This document shows positions 14,773-22,439 of a DNA stretch of 64,000 nt, one piece after another. The notes beneath the pieces are model-generated. The model did no database searches and had not been told where the DNA came from. It was given only the letters and a program-made list of their open reading frames with translations. This DNA comes from Thiocapsa marina 5811 (GTDB lineage Bacteria > Pseudomonadota > Gammaproteobacteria > Chromatiales > Chromatiaceae): assembly GCF_000223985.1 (NCBI RefSeq), contig NZ_AFWV01000016.1, positions 1-64,000 of the forward strand. Reading direction: 5' to 3'. How positions within the stretch are numbered: the first letter of the stretch is position 1; each line of letters opens with the position of its first letter. The position numbers and the translations under genes were made by a program.

Positions 14773-17415
14773 GTGAGACATTCGAGCAACATCCTCATCC
14801 CCGTGCTGATCGCCCTCTTGACGGTTGCGGCGTGGGCCCTGCTCAACCGGCCGGCGGAGGAGCCGCCTTGGCCCAATCGCATCCAAGGCTTCTCGTTCGC
14901 ACCCATGCGTGCGCACAACGATCCGGCGTTCAAGAACTTTCCGACCGTCGAGGAGATCGACGAAGACCTGGCCCTCCTGCAGGGTACCGTCCACGCCGTA
15001 CGCACCTACACCGTGGAAAGCACGCTCGCGGCAATCCCGCGCTTGGCCGCGGCGCGCGGCCTGAATGTGACGCTCGGCGCCTGGATCGGGTCGGACTCAG
15101 ACGCCAACGAGGTCGAGCTCGCCCGTTTGGGCGAGATACTGAGCAAGGGTTATCGGAATCTCGTTCGTGTGATGGTCGGCAACGAGGCGATCCTCCGTGA
15201 GGACGTCTCCGTCGCCGAGCTGACCGCCTACCTGGACCGTGTCCGCAAGATGACCTGGCTGCCGGTGAGCACGGCGGAGCCGTGGCATGTCTGGTTGAAA
15301 CATCCCGAGCTCGCGGAACACGTGGATTTCATCACCGTCCACTTGCTGCCCTACTGGGAAGGCGTCCCCGTCGACGACGCCGTAGACTATGCTGTCAGCC
15401 GCTTCAACGAAGTGAAAAAAGCCTTTCCGACCAAAGATGTCATCATCGGAGAGGTCGGCTGGCCGAGCAATGGTCGGCGCAATCGGGGTGCCGAGGCGTC
15501 GCTGACAAATCAAACGCGGTTTCTGCGCCGCTTCCTTGCGCATGCCGAGCAGGCAGGCTACGTCTACTACGTCATGGAGGCCTTCGACCAGACCTGGAAG
15601 GCCAGGATCGAAGGTGCGACAGGCGCCTACTGGGGTGTCTACAACACCGACCGAGAGCCCAAGTTCGTCTTCACTCAACCGGTGGTGCGCATCCCGCACT
15701 GGCAAGAGCTTGCCGGTCTCTCGGTCGTCATGGGCATCCTGCTCCTGGTCTTTCTTTATCGGGACAGCTCGAGCCTCTCAAGCAAAGGCAAGGGCTTTCT
15801 CGCGCTTGTGATGTACGGCATCTCGACCGCGGCGGTCTGGATCGTCTACGACTACACCCGGCTCTACATGACGCCGGCTACGGCCATCGTCGGCATCCTG
15901 CTGCTCGTCGGCGGGGTCGGCGTGATCGTCCTGATCATGGCCGAGACGCACGAATGGGCGGAGGCGTTGTGGCTGCGGCGGTGGCGGCGGCCGTTCCCCT
16001 TGCGCTCGGTACCGGACGAGGAGCTGCCGTTCGTCTCCATCCACGTGCCCGCCTACAACGAGCCGCCCGAGCTCCTGATCGAAACGTTGGACGCCTTGGC
16101 TGGGTTGGACTATCCCGGGTACGAGGTCTTGGTGATCGACAACAATACCAAGGATCCCGCCGTCTGGGAGCCGGTCGAGGCACATTGCCGGCATCTGAAT
16201 GAAACCGACGGCCAGCACTTCCGATTCTTCCATGTGGATCCGCTCGCGGGCTACAAGGCCGGCGCTCTGAACTATGCGCTGCGCGAGACCGACCCGCGTG
16301 CCGAGGTCATCGCCGTCATCGACGCGGACTATAGCGTGCAGCCGCTCTGGCTGAGGCACCTGGTGCCCGCCTTCCAAGACCGCGAGATCGCCATCGTGCA
16401 GGCCCCGCAGGACTATCGCGACGCCGATCAGAATGCCTTCAAAGCCATGTGCATGGCCGAATATCGGGGCTTCTTCCACATCGGCATGGTCACCCGCAAC
16501 GAGCGCAACGCCATCATCCAGCACGGCACCATGACCATGATCCGCCGCCCGACGCTCGATGCGGTCGGCGGCTGGGCCGAGTGGTGTATCACGGAAGACG
16601 CAGAGCTCGGGCTGCGACTCTTCGAGGCCGGCCACAAGGCGCTCTATATCCCCTGCACCTACGGGCGCGGCCTGATGCCCGATACCTTCGCCGACTTCAA
16701 GAAGCAGCGTTACCGCTGGGCCTACGGAGCGGTGCGCACCCTCAAGCACCACCGCCGCGAGCTTTTGGGGATCCGCAAGACCACCCTCTCGGCGGGCCAA
16801 CGCTATCACTTTGTCGCCGGCTGGCTGCCTTGGTTTGCGGACGGCTTCAACCTCCTGTTCAACTTTGCGGCACTGGCGTGGTCAGTCGCGATGGTTATGT
16901 TTCCTCTTCAGGTCACGCCCCCTTACCTGACGGTCGCCGTGGTGCCTTTGGTATTGTTCGGATTCAAGATGTCGAAGAGCTTCCTGCTCTATCGGCGCCG
17001 GGTCACCGCCACGCTTCGCCAGAGCTTCGCCGCCGGCTTGGCCGGACTCGCCCTTTCGCACACCATCGCCCGCGCCGTCTTCGGCGGTTTATCCTCGGGG
17101 GGACTCGGTTTCTTCAGAACCCCCAAGCTCGCGCAGGCCCCCGCCTTTATAAGAGCGCTGGCCGATGCGCGCGAAGAAGGTCTTTTTGTCATCGCCTTCT
17201 GGCTTGCGGCCGGCCTCGTCATGCTCCGAGACGACGCCTACATGCTGGACGTACGAGTCTGGGTCGCAGTCTTGATCGTCCAATCGATCCCTTATCTGGC
17301 GGCCGTCGTGGTGTCCTTGATCAGCGCGGCGACGACCTTGCCGGCAAGCCTGGTAGGGCCAATGCCGGCGATGACGGGCGCGGGATCGACCGCCAAGATC
17401 GAGACCGGACGATAG
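14773..17415 (+). CDS. GH17 domain fused to GT2 beta-glucan synthase (NdvB-like)
   Basis: An 880-residue membrane protein. After an N-terminal membrane anchor, residues about 35-300 form a glycoside hydrolase family 17-like domain (RVMVGNEAIL, VIIGEVGWPSNG, YYVMEAFDQTWK). Membrane helices follow, then a processive GT2 domain from about residue 415 (FVSIHVPAYNEPPE, VIDADYSV, TEDAELGLRL and QRYRW at 645-649), then further helices. This architecture matches the Pseudomonas NdvB-type beta-1,3-glucan synthase. The start is GTG. The product could be periplasmic cyclic glucan or an exopolysaccharide; the linkage cannot be read from sequence. Confidence 0.8.
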   Translation: MRHSSNILIPVLIALLTVAAWALLNRPAEEPPWPNRIQGFSFAPMRAHNDPAFKNFPTVEEIDEDLALLQGTVHAVRTYTVESTLAAIPRLAAARGLNVTLGAWIGSDSDANEVELARLGEILSKGYRNLVRVMVGNEAILREDVSVAELTAYLDRVRKMTWLPVSTAEPWHVWLKHPELAEHVDFITVHLLPYWEGVPVDDAVDYAVSRFNEVKKAFPTKDVIIGEVGWPSNGRRNRGAEASLTNQTRFLRRFLAHAEQAGYVYYVMEAFDQTWKARIEGATGAYWGVYNTDREPKFVFTQPVVRIPHWQELAGLSVVMGILLLVFLYRDSSSLSSKGKGFLALVMYGISTAAVWIVYDYTRLYMTPATAIVGILLLVGGVGVIVLIMAETHEWAEALWLRRWRRPFPLRSVPDEELPFVSIHVPAYNEPPELLIETLDALAGLDYPGYEVLVIDNNTKDPAVWEPVEAHCRHLNETDGQHFRFFHVDPLAGYKAGALNYALRETDPRAEVIAVIDADYSVQPLWLRHLVPAFQDREIAIVQAPQDYRDADQNAFKAMCMAEYRGFFHIGMVTRNERNAIIQHGTMTMIRRPTLDAVGGWAEWCITEDAELGLRLFEAGHKALYIPCTYGRGLMPDTFADFKKQRYRWAYGAVRTLKHHRRELLGIRKTTLSAGQRYHFVAGWLPWFADGFNLLFNFAALAWSVAMVMFPLQVTPPYLTVAVVPLVLFGFKMSKSFLLYRRRVTATLRQSFAAGLAGLALSHTIARAVFGGLSSGGLGFFRTPKLAQAPAFIRALADAREEGLFVIAFWLAAGLVMLRDDAYMLDVRVWVAVLIVQSIPYLAAVVVSLISAATTLPASLVGPMPAMTGAGSTAKIETGR

Positions 17416-17559
17416 AGCAGGCGTTCGACCAACGGCGGGGTGAGCTTTCGGGCTTCTCCGTCGCTGGCCGCCTGCCTTCACCCTTCACCCTTCAGCGGTT
17501 CGATCTGTTGGCAATGTGCGCGTTCCACCTCCACCTGCCTGAGCGCAAACGTCCGTTCC

Positions 17560-17596
17560 CATCCGAAAACATCGCATATCGCGCCGGGCGCCGTTA
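17560..17596 (+). repeat. remnant of composite repeat (module B right end)
   Basis: ATCCGAAAACATCGCATATC followed by GCGCCGGGCGCCGTTA matches the right half of module B of the repeat family with a few changes. No module A is left. Confidence 0.6.
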
Positions 17597-17680
17597 GCCG
17601 ACTCCGCTTCCGCCCTCCACTTATCCGAGCAACAGCAGACCGGGATCGAAGAGCGACTCGGGTTTTCCCTAACATTAGGG

Positions 17681-17709
17681 TTTACCCTATAGGTGATTTC
17701 CCCTATACT
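17681..17709 (+). promoter_or_regulatory. sigma70-type promoter for rlpA
   Basis: TTTACC (17681-17686) and TATACT (17704-17709) are spaced by 17 bases, about 80 bases upstream of the rlpA start. The region also repeats CCCTATA. Confidence 0.55.
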
Positions 17710-17787
17710 CGCGGCCAGGTTATCAACTGACCGGCATCCGATGCGGCCACAGCTGCATGAGCCGGCCGATTCAAACTGGTTTGCCTT

Positions 17788-18183
17788 ATGAATAAAACGC
17801 TGATCTTCGCCTCTCTCGGGGTGTTTCTTCTTGTCTCCGGTCCCGATGCCGAGGCTCGCGTGAAGCCCGGATTCGAGCAAAAGGGCATCGCGTCGTACTA
17901 CCACGACAGCCTGCATGGCCGGAAGACCGCGAGCGGTGCGATCTACAACAAGAACATCCCCAGCGCAGCACACAAGACCCTACCCCTCGGCAGCAAGGTC
18001 CGCGTGACCGACACCAAGACCGGCAAGAGCATCGTCGTGAAGGTCAACGACCGCGGTCCCTTCGTGAAAGGCCGCATCATCGATCTCTCCCGCAGCGCCG
18101 CACGCGAGCTGGGGATGATCAAGAAAGGGCTGGCGAAGGTCGAGGTCGAGGTCCTGAGCGTACCCAAGCCAAGCGGCTCCTGA
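17788..18183 (+). CDS. rlpA: RlpA-like double-psi beta-barrel protein
   Basis: A 131-residue exported protein with a signal peptide and a single RlpA domain (GIASYYHDSLHGRKTASGAIYN, then KTLPLGSKVRVTD and VKVNDRGPF). The conserved aspartate and histidine of the domain (HGRKTASG, NDRGPF) are present. RlpA proteins are septal ring lytic transglycosylases that act on denuded peptidoglycan. There is no lipobox and no SPOR domain, so it is the short form. It is monocistronic with its own promoter. Confidence 0.85.
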   Translation: MNKTLIFASLGVFLLVSGPDAEARVKPGFEQKGIASYYHDSLHGRKTASGAIYNKNIPSAAHKTLPLGSKVRVTDTKTGKSIVVKVNDRGPFVKGRIIDLSRSAARELGMIKKGLAKVEVEVLSVPKPSGS

Positions 18184-18202
18184 TCCAATCGCGTCCGCCG
18201 CG

Positions 18203-19255
18203 TCACTCCCAACGAAACAACCAGGCCGCCAAGGTCAGGAAGAGGAGCGCGAGACCGGCCAGTAAGCCGATTTGGGGAAGCACCTGCAAGACGCCGGCGC
18301 CGTCGATCATGACCGCCCTCGCAGCGTCCACGACATGGGTCAGCGGCAGGAAACCGGACAGGATTTGGGCCGCGCCGCTGGCCCCCTCCATCGAGAACCA
18401 CACGCCCGACAGCAGCAGCATCGGCCAGGAAATGAGGTTGAGCAGACCGTCTGCGACCTCCTCCGTGCGCAGGCGTGACGAGACGATCAGCCCGAGGCTG
18501 ATCAGACAGAGCGCGCCGGCTACATAGACCAGCAGCAGCGCAAGGTAGGAGCCGCGCATCGGGAAGTCCAGCAGAAGACTGGCCCCGATATAGACCACGA
18601 GGCTCGCACCCAGAACCACCAGCAGGCGCGAGAACACCTGCGCGGTCAGAAACTCCCAAGGACTCAGCGGCGTTGCCTTCAAGCGACGCAGCACGCCGTT
18701 CTTACGGTAGCGAACGATCACCCAACCGACGCCCCAAAGACTGGAGAACATGATGTTCATCGCCAGCACACCGGGCAGCACCCAGTCGACATAACGCAAG
18801 GCGGCACCGCTCACGGCCATTCGCTGCGGGGTCGCCCCCGCGGATGCGCCCTGATCGCCGTCCGATCGAATACCGAGACCTTGCGCGCCGAGCAAGAGAC
18901 GCTCGACGAGGTAGCCGTTGGCCGAATCCGAATTCACCCAATAGCGCGGTGACTCGTTCGGATCCACCAGAAGATCCAGCTGATGGCGCTCCACCTTCCC
19001 GATCGCCGCAGCCGGATCCGTCACCGGGATAAACTGGATGTGGCGGGTCTCCAGGAAGGGGAAGGCCGCGGCCGCCAGCTCGGCGCCGTCCGAGATCACG
19101 CCGACCTTGAAGACATCTCGCGAGGTGTCGGTGAAGATGAAGGCAAAGGCCAGCACCATCATGATCGGCATCAGGATATTCCACGACAGCCCGGCCCGAT
19201 CGCGATAAAACTCGCGGTTACGCGCGATAAGGATGGTCAGGATACGGCGCCACAT
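18203..19255 (-). CDS. ABC-2 type transporter permease
   Basis: The 350-residue membrane protein has an N-terminal helix (NILMPIMMVLAFAFIF), a large extracytoplasmic domain (about 50-165) and five or six C-terminal helices (LPGVLAMNIMFSSLWGVGWV, ISWPMLLLSGVWFSME). This is the usual plan of ABC-2 permeases of drug or natural-product exporters. It is downstream of the ATPase gene; a 194-base palindromic repeat lies between the two. The substrate is unknown. The ribosome binding site is weak. Confidence 0.85.
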   Translation of the reverse strand: MWRRILTILIARNREFYRDRAGLSWNILMPIMMVLAFAFIFTDTSRDVFKVGVISDGAELAAAAFPFLETRHIQFIPVTDPAAAIGKVERHQLDLLVDPNESPRYWVNSDSANGYLVERLLLGAQGLGIRSDGDQGASAGATPQRMAVSGAALRYVDWVLPGVLAMNIMFSSLWGVGWVIVRYRKNGVLRRLKATPLSPWEFLTAQVFSRLLVVLGASLVVYIGASLLLDFPMRGSYLALLLVYVAGALCLISLGLIVSSRLRTEEVADGLLNLISWPMLLLSGVWFSMEGASGAAQILSGFLPLTHVVDAARAVMIDGAGVLQVLPQIGLLAGLALLFLTLAAWLFRWE

Positions 19256-19270
19256 GAGATGTTCCGGGTG

Positions 19271-19464
19271 TTTAAACCGCGTCCAGAGCGAGACGCTGAC
19301 TTTCGAGTGAGCTCGACGTTTAACGCATCCACGGCCATTCGTGGGGACGCGGTTTAAAATGATATCTTTTTAATGCCTTAAACCGCGCCGTCTGCTGCGG
19401 TCGTCGAGTCTGACCGAGCCAATCCCATTGAAAAATATCGCGTACCGTGCCGAGCGCGGTTTAA
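19271..19464 (+). repeat. composite palindromic repeat, copy 4, inside an ABC exporter gene pair
   Basis: Module A runs from TTTAAACCGCGTCC (19271) to GGGGACGCGGTTTA, then an AT-rich linker, then module B from TTAAACCGCGCC to GCGCGGTTTAA (19464). Read on the minus strand, its end supplies the TAA stop of the ATPase gene (19461-19463). It separates the ATPase from its permease. Confidence 0.85.
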
Positions 19465-20342
19465 GAGCGCAGATCATGTCCGGTCAGTTTCAGAAAGAGA
19501 TCCTCCAGATTCGGCGTCGCCACCCGCAGATCCGTTAGATCGGCGCCGATGCGTTCGATCTCGGCCAACATCGGCGGGACCTCTTCGGCAAAGATCTCGA
19601 TCCGACCGTCGCGCCGATCCGCACCCGCCGGCAGTGCGACACCGCTCGGCCATGCCGTCTCGGGCAGGCGGATGACGGTGGCCGGGAAATGATCCCGCAC
19701 CAAACGTGCGGGCTGACCCTCGGCGATGATGCGTCCGTGGTCGACGATCGCGATCCGATCGCAGAGCCGCTCGGCCTCTTCCATATAATGCGTGGTCAGA
19801 ACGATGGTCTTGCCGCGCCGGCGCACGGTCTCGATCAGGCCCCAAAAGTTGCGTCTCGACTGCGGATCCAGACCGGTTGTCGGCTCGTCGAGAAACACCA
19901 GATCCGGGTCGTTGACCAAGGCGATGGCCAGCAGCAGGCGCTGGCGTTGGCCGCCCGAGAGCTTACGCGTATCCCGATCCAGGATCTCCGCGAGATTGCA
20001 GAGCCGGATGAGCTCCTCGCGGTCCGCGGTGCGTCGATAGAGGGTCGCGAACATCGCGAGCGACTCGCGAACCGTCTGAAAGTCCTGCAGCGCGGTCGCC
20101 TGAAACTGGATGCCCACCGATTCGCGATAGGCGCGATCCAGCGGCCGACCACGATAAAGTACAGTGCCCGAGGTCGGAGTCTGGATCCCCTCGAGCATCT
20201 CCAAGGTCGTCGTCTTTCCGGCCCCGTTCGGACCCAAGAGGCCGAAACACTGACCGGCTTCGACACGAAAACCGATACCGTCCACGGCGCGCACGCCAGG
20301 ATAGACCCGGACCAAATCATGGGCTTCGAGCAGGCTGTTCAC
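19461..20342 (-). CDS. ABC transporter ATP-binding protein
   Basis: The ATPase has Walker A GPNGAGKTT, the signature LSGGQRQR, Walker B LVFLDEPTTGLD and the H-loop TTHYMEE, followed by a C-terminal extension common in ABC-2 exporter ATPases (DrrA/CcmA type). The proposed GTG at 20342 starts NSLLEAHDL, where the family similarity begins; an ATG at 20420 in the same frame is possible but would overlap the promoter region of the divergent lipoprotein gene. About 293 residues. It energises the permease encoded downstream. Confidence 0.88.
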   Translation of the reverse strand: MNSLLEAHDLVRVYPGVRAVDGIGFRVEAGQCFGLLGPNGAGKTTTLEMLEGIQTPTSGTVLYRGRPLDRAYRESVGIQFQATALQDFQTVRESLAMFATLYRRTADREELIRLCNLAEILDRDTRKLSGGQRQRLLLAIALVNDPDLVFLDEPTTGLDPQSRRNFWGLIETVRRRGKTIVLTTHYMEEAERLCDRIAIVDHGRIIAEGQPARLVRDHFPATVIRLPETAWPSGVALPAGADRRDGRIEIFAEEVPPMLAEIERIGADLTDLRVATPNLEDLFLKLTGHDLRS

Positions 20343-20480
20343 AGGCGCAGAGTATACGCCGTTCGTCCCGGACACGGCGGGAAGAGAGCGGACCCCGTCG
20401 GACGCCACCTCCGAGCGCATGTCTCCGGCCGAACCAGCGTCGCATCGACCTGGAGCAAGGCGCTCGCCGCCCTCATCGTC

Positions 20481-21497
20481 ATGCTCATGCCCGTGCTCAT
20501 GCCCGTGCTCATGCCCGTGCTCATGCTTAGTGCCTGCGCCTCGCCCGACATCATCGAATCAAACCGCCCGAGCCAGCGCTCGCCCGAGCTCGGCTCCGAC
20601 CATGCGTGGATGGACGACGGCTATCGTCTGCCCTTGCGTGTCTGGACCGGCGCCGAGCCGCCGCAAACGATCGTGCTCGGACTGCATGGCTTCAACGACT
20701 ACGCGAACGCCTTCGCGCCCTTGGGTCGGGCCCTTGCCGCCGCGGGGATCACAACCTACGCGGTCGACCAGCGGGGCTTCGGTGCCGCCGCCTTGCCCGG
20801 TCGTTGGCACGGCAGCGAGCGTCTCGCCGCGGATTTGCGCAACCTCGTCGGTCTGCTGCGTGCGCGCCACCCCGGTGCCCGTCTCTATGTCGCGGGCGAG
20901 AGCATGGGCGGTGCGGTCATCCTGACGGCAACGGCACAGGGGCCGCTGGCGGTCGACGGTGTCATCCTGATCGCTCCCGCCGTCTGGTCGCGCGACACCA
21001 TGCCCTGGTATCAACGCCTCGCCCTGGACGGTGCCGTACACACGCTGCCTTGGCTGAAGCTGACCGGCGAAGGTATCCGTCTGCGCCCGTCCGACCACAT
21101 CGAGATGTTGCAGGCTATGGGCGCAGACCCGTTCGTCATCAAGGCGACCCGGGTCGATGCACTCTGGGGGATCACCGACCTGATGGATCGGGCGCAAGCC
21201 GCAGCTGGCCGGCTGCAGACCCCTGCACTGCTTTTATACGGCGAGCATGACGAGATCATCCCCAAACATGCCTTTTGCCGATTTCTGGCGAAACTACCCG
21301 AGACGGATCCGGGTCTGACCTTCGTTCTGTACGAGCACGGCTGGCACATGCTCCCGCGCGACCGCCAAGGTACTCGCGTACGCGCAGACATCGCCGCCTG
21401 GCTCGAGGATCCGACGATCCCTCTGCCGTCGGGCGAAGCGACAAGCCTGCGCGGCCCTCGGGCGAGCGCATTTTGCGGCGACTCCGGGCTGCGCTGA
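20481..21497 (+). CDS. alpha/beta hydrolase lipoprotein (lysophospholipase/monoacylglycerol lipase-like)
   Basis: The product has a very hydrophobic N-terminus of MPVL repeats ending in a lipobox (LSAC), so it is probably a lipoprotein. The serine hydrolase fold follows: oxyanion-hole LGLHGFNDY, nucleophile GESMGG, Asp in LLLYGEHDEI and His in YEHGWHML. Substrates are likely lipid esters. The start is uncertain: the first ATG of the repeat block gives a signal peptide without an N-terminal positive charge, and no good ribosome binding site is visible. The frame is open far upstream but overlaps the ABC ATPase on the other strand. Confidence 0.75.
   Translation: MLMPVLMPVLMPVLMLSACASPDIIESNRPSQRSPELGSDHAWMDDGYRLPLRVWTGAEPPQTIVLGLHGFNDYANAFAPLGRALAAAGITTYAVDQRGFGAAALPGRWHGSERLAADLRNLVGLLRARHPGARLYVAGESMGGAVILTATAQGPLAVDGVILIAPAVWSRDTMPWYQRLALDGAVHTLPWLKLTGEGIRLRPSDHIEMLQAMGADPFVIKATRVDALWGITDLMDRAQAAAGRLQTPALLLYGEHDEIIPKHAFCRFLAKLPETDPGLTFVLYEHGWHMLPRDRQGTRVRADIAAWLEDPTIPLPSGEATSLRGPRASAFCGDSGLR
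20484..20519 (+). repeat. 12-bp tandem repeat in signal-peptide region
   Basis: Three perfect copies of CTCATGCCCGTG, flanked by partial copies, encode Leu-Met-Pro-Val repeats in the hydrophobic core of the lipoprotein signal peptide. Copy-number change would keep the frame but change the signal length. Confidence 0.9.
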
Positions 21498-21716
21498 CGC
21501 TCGTGCAGGCACGGCCCGCGACAGGGAGGTGACCGCGACCCGAAGCTCAACATCCGGTTCGGCGGCGAAAAGTTGCGCCTCGCACGGCTCGGCACAACCT
21601 ACGACTGAACCGAGAGTCGTTACTGACACGAGCCGCGCCGGGGACATATCATCACCGGCGAAACAGACCGATAAGAAACCAATCACCACCTCGATTATTC
21701 CGAGCGGAGATCCACT

Positions 21717-22373
21717 ATGGCCTTCACACGTCGTCGCTTTACCCAAACCATGATCGGCGCACTCGGCGTCGCAATGCTGCCGCTGCGCCCCGCCGCCGCC
21801 AACCTGGTCGAGGGTCGCGACTGGCGCGCCGTCTCGCCGCCGCAGCCCGGCGCGGCTCCCGACAAGATCGAGGTCCTGGAGTTCTTCTCCTACGGGTGCC
21901 CGCACTGCATGGACCTGAACCCGGTCATCAAGCCTTGGGCCGCCAAGCTGCCGGAGGACGTGACCTTCCGCCGCATCCCGGTGACCTTCGGCCGGGCCGC
22001 GTGGTCCAATCTCGCCCGACTCTTCTATGCGCTGGAATACAGCGGCGACCTGGATCGACTCGACCAATCGATCTTCGAGGCGCTGCATCACGACCGGACC
22101 AAGCTCTTCACGGAGAAGGATGTCCTCGCATGGGTCGCGAGCAAGGGCATCGACGTCGCAACCTTCGAGCCCCTGTTTAACTCCTTCGCGGTCGAGGCTC
22201 AGATCAAACGCGGCGACACCCTGGTCGAGCGTTATCGCGTCGATGCGGTGCCCATGATCACCGTCGGCGGTCGCTATGTGGTGGTGGGCCAGCAGGCCAA
22301 GGGCTTCCCCGACATGCTCGCGATCGCCGATGATCTGATCCTGATGGCACGCGAGCAGACCGCGCAGAGTTGA
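21717..22373 (+). CDS. dsbA: thiol:disulfide interchange protein DsbA
   Basis: A 218-residue thioredoxin-fold oxidoreductase with active site CPHC (61-64) in LEFFSYGCPHC, and the cis-proline in DAVPMITV. It introduces disulfides into periplasmic proteins. The N-terminus (MAFTRRRFTQTMIGALG) has a twin-arginine-like motif, unlike the usual Sec/SRP signals of DsbA. The ribosome binding site is GAGCGGAG. The gene downstream (67 bases away) is unrelated in function. Confidence 0.88.
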   Translation: MAFTRRRFTQTMIGALGVAMLPLRPAAANLVEGRDWRAVSPPQPGAAPDKIEVLEFFSYGCPHCMDLNPVIKPWAAKLPEDVTFRRIPVTFGRAAWSNLARLFYALEYSGDLDRLDQSIFEALHHDRTKLFTEKDVLAWVASKGIDVATFEPLFNSFAVEAQIKRGDTLVERYRVDAVPMITVGGRYVVVGQQAKGFPDMLAIADDLILMAREQTAQS

Positions 22374-22439
22374 CCGAAACGCCGCACCTGATCGTTCTGC
22401 CTGGCGCCGAACAAACGGGGATCTCCTCGAGGTGACGCC

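Noticed and set aside
19689-20480. Long plus-strand frame in front of the hydrolase (would make a 602-residue protein)
   Set aside because: It is the antisense of the ABC ATPase gene. The hydrolase similarity begins only after the lipobox near 20530, and the upstream part has no protein-like pattern.
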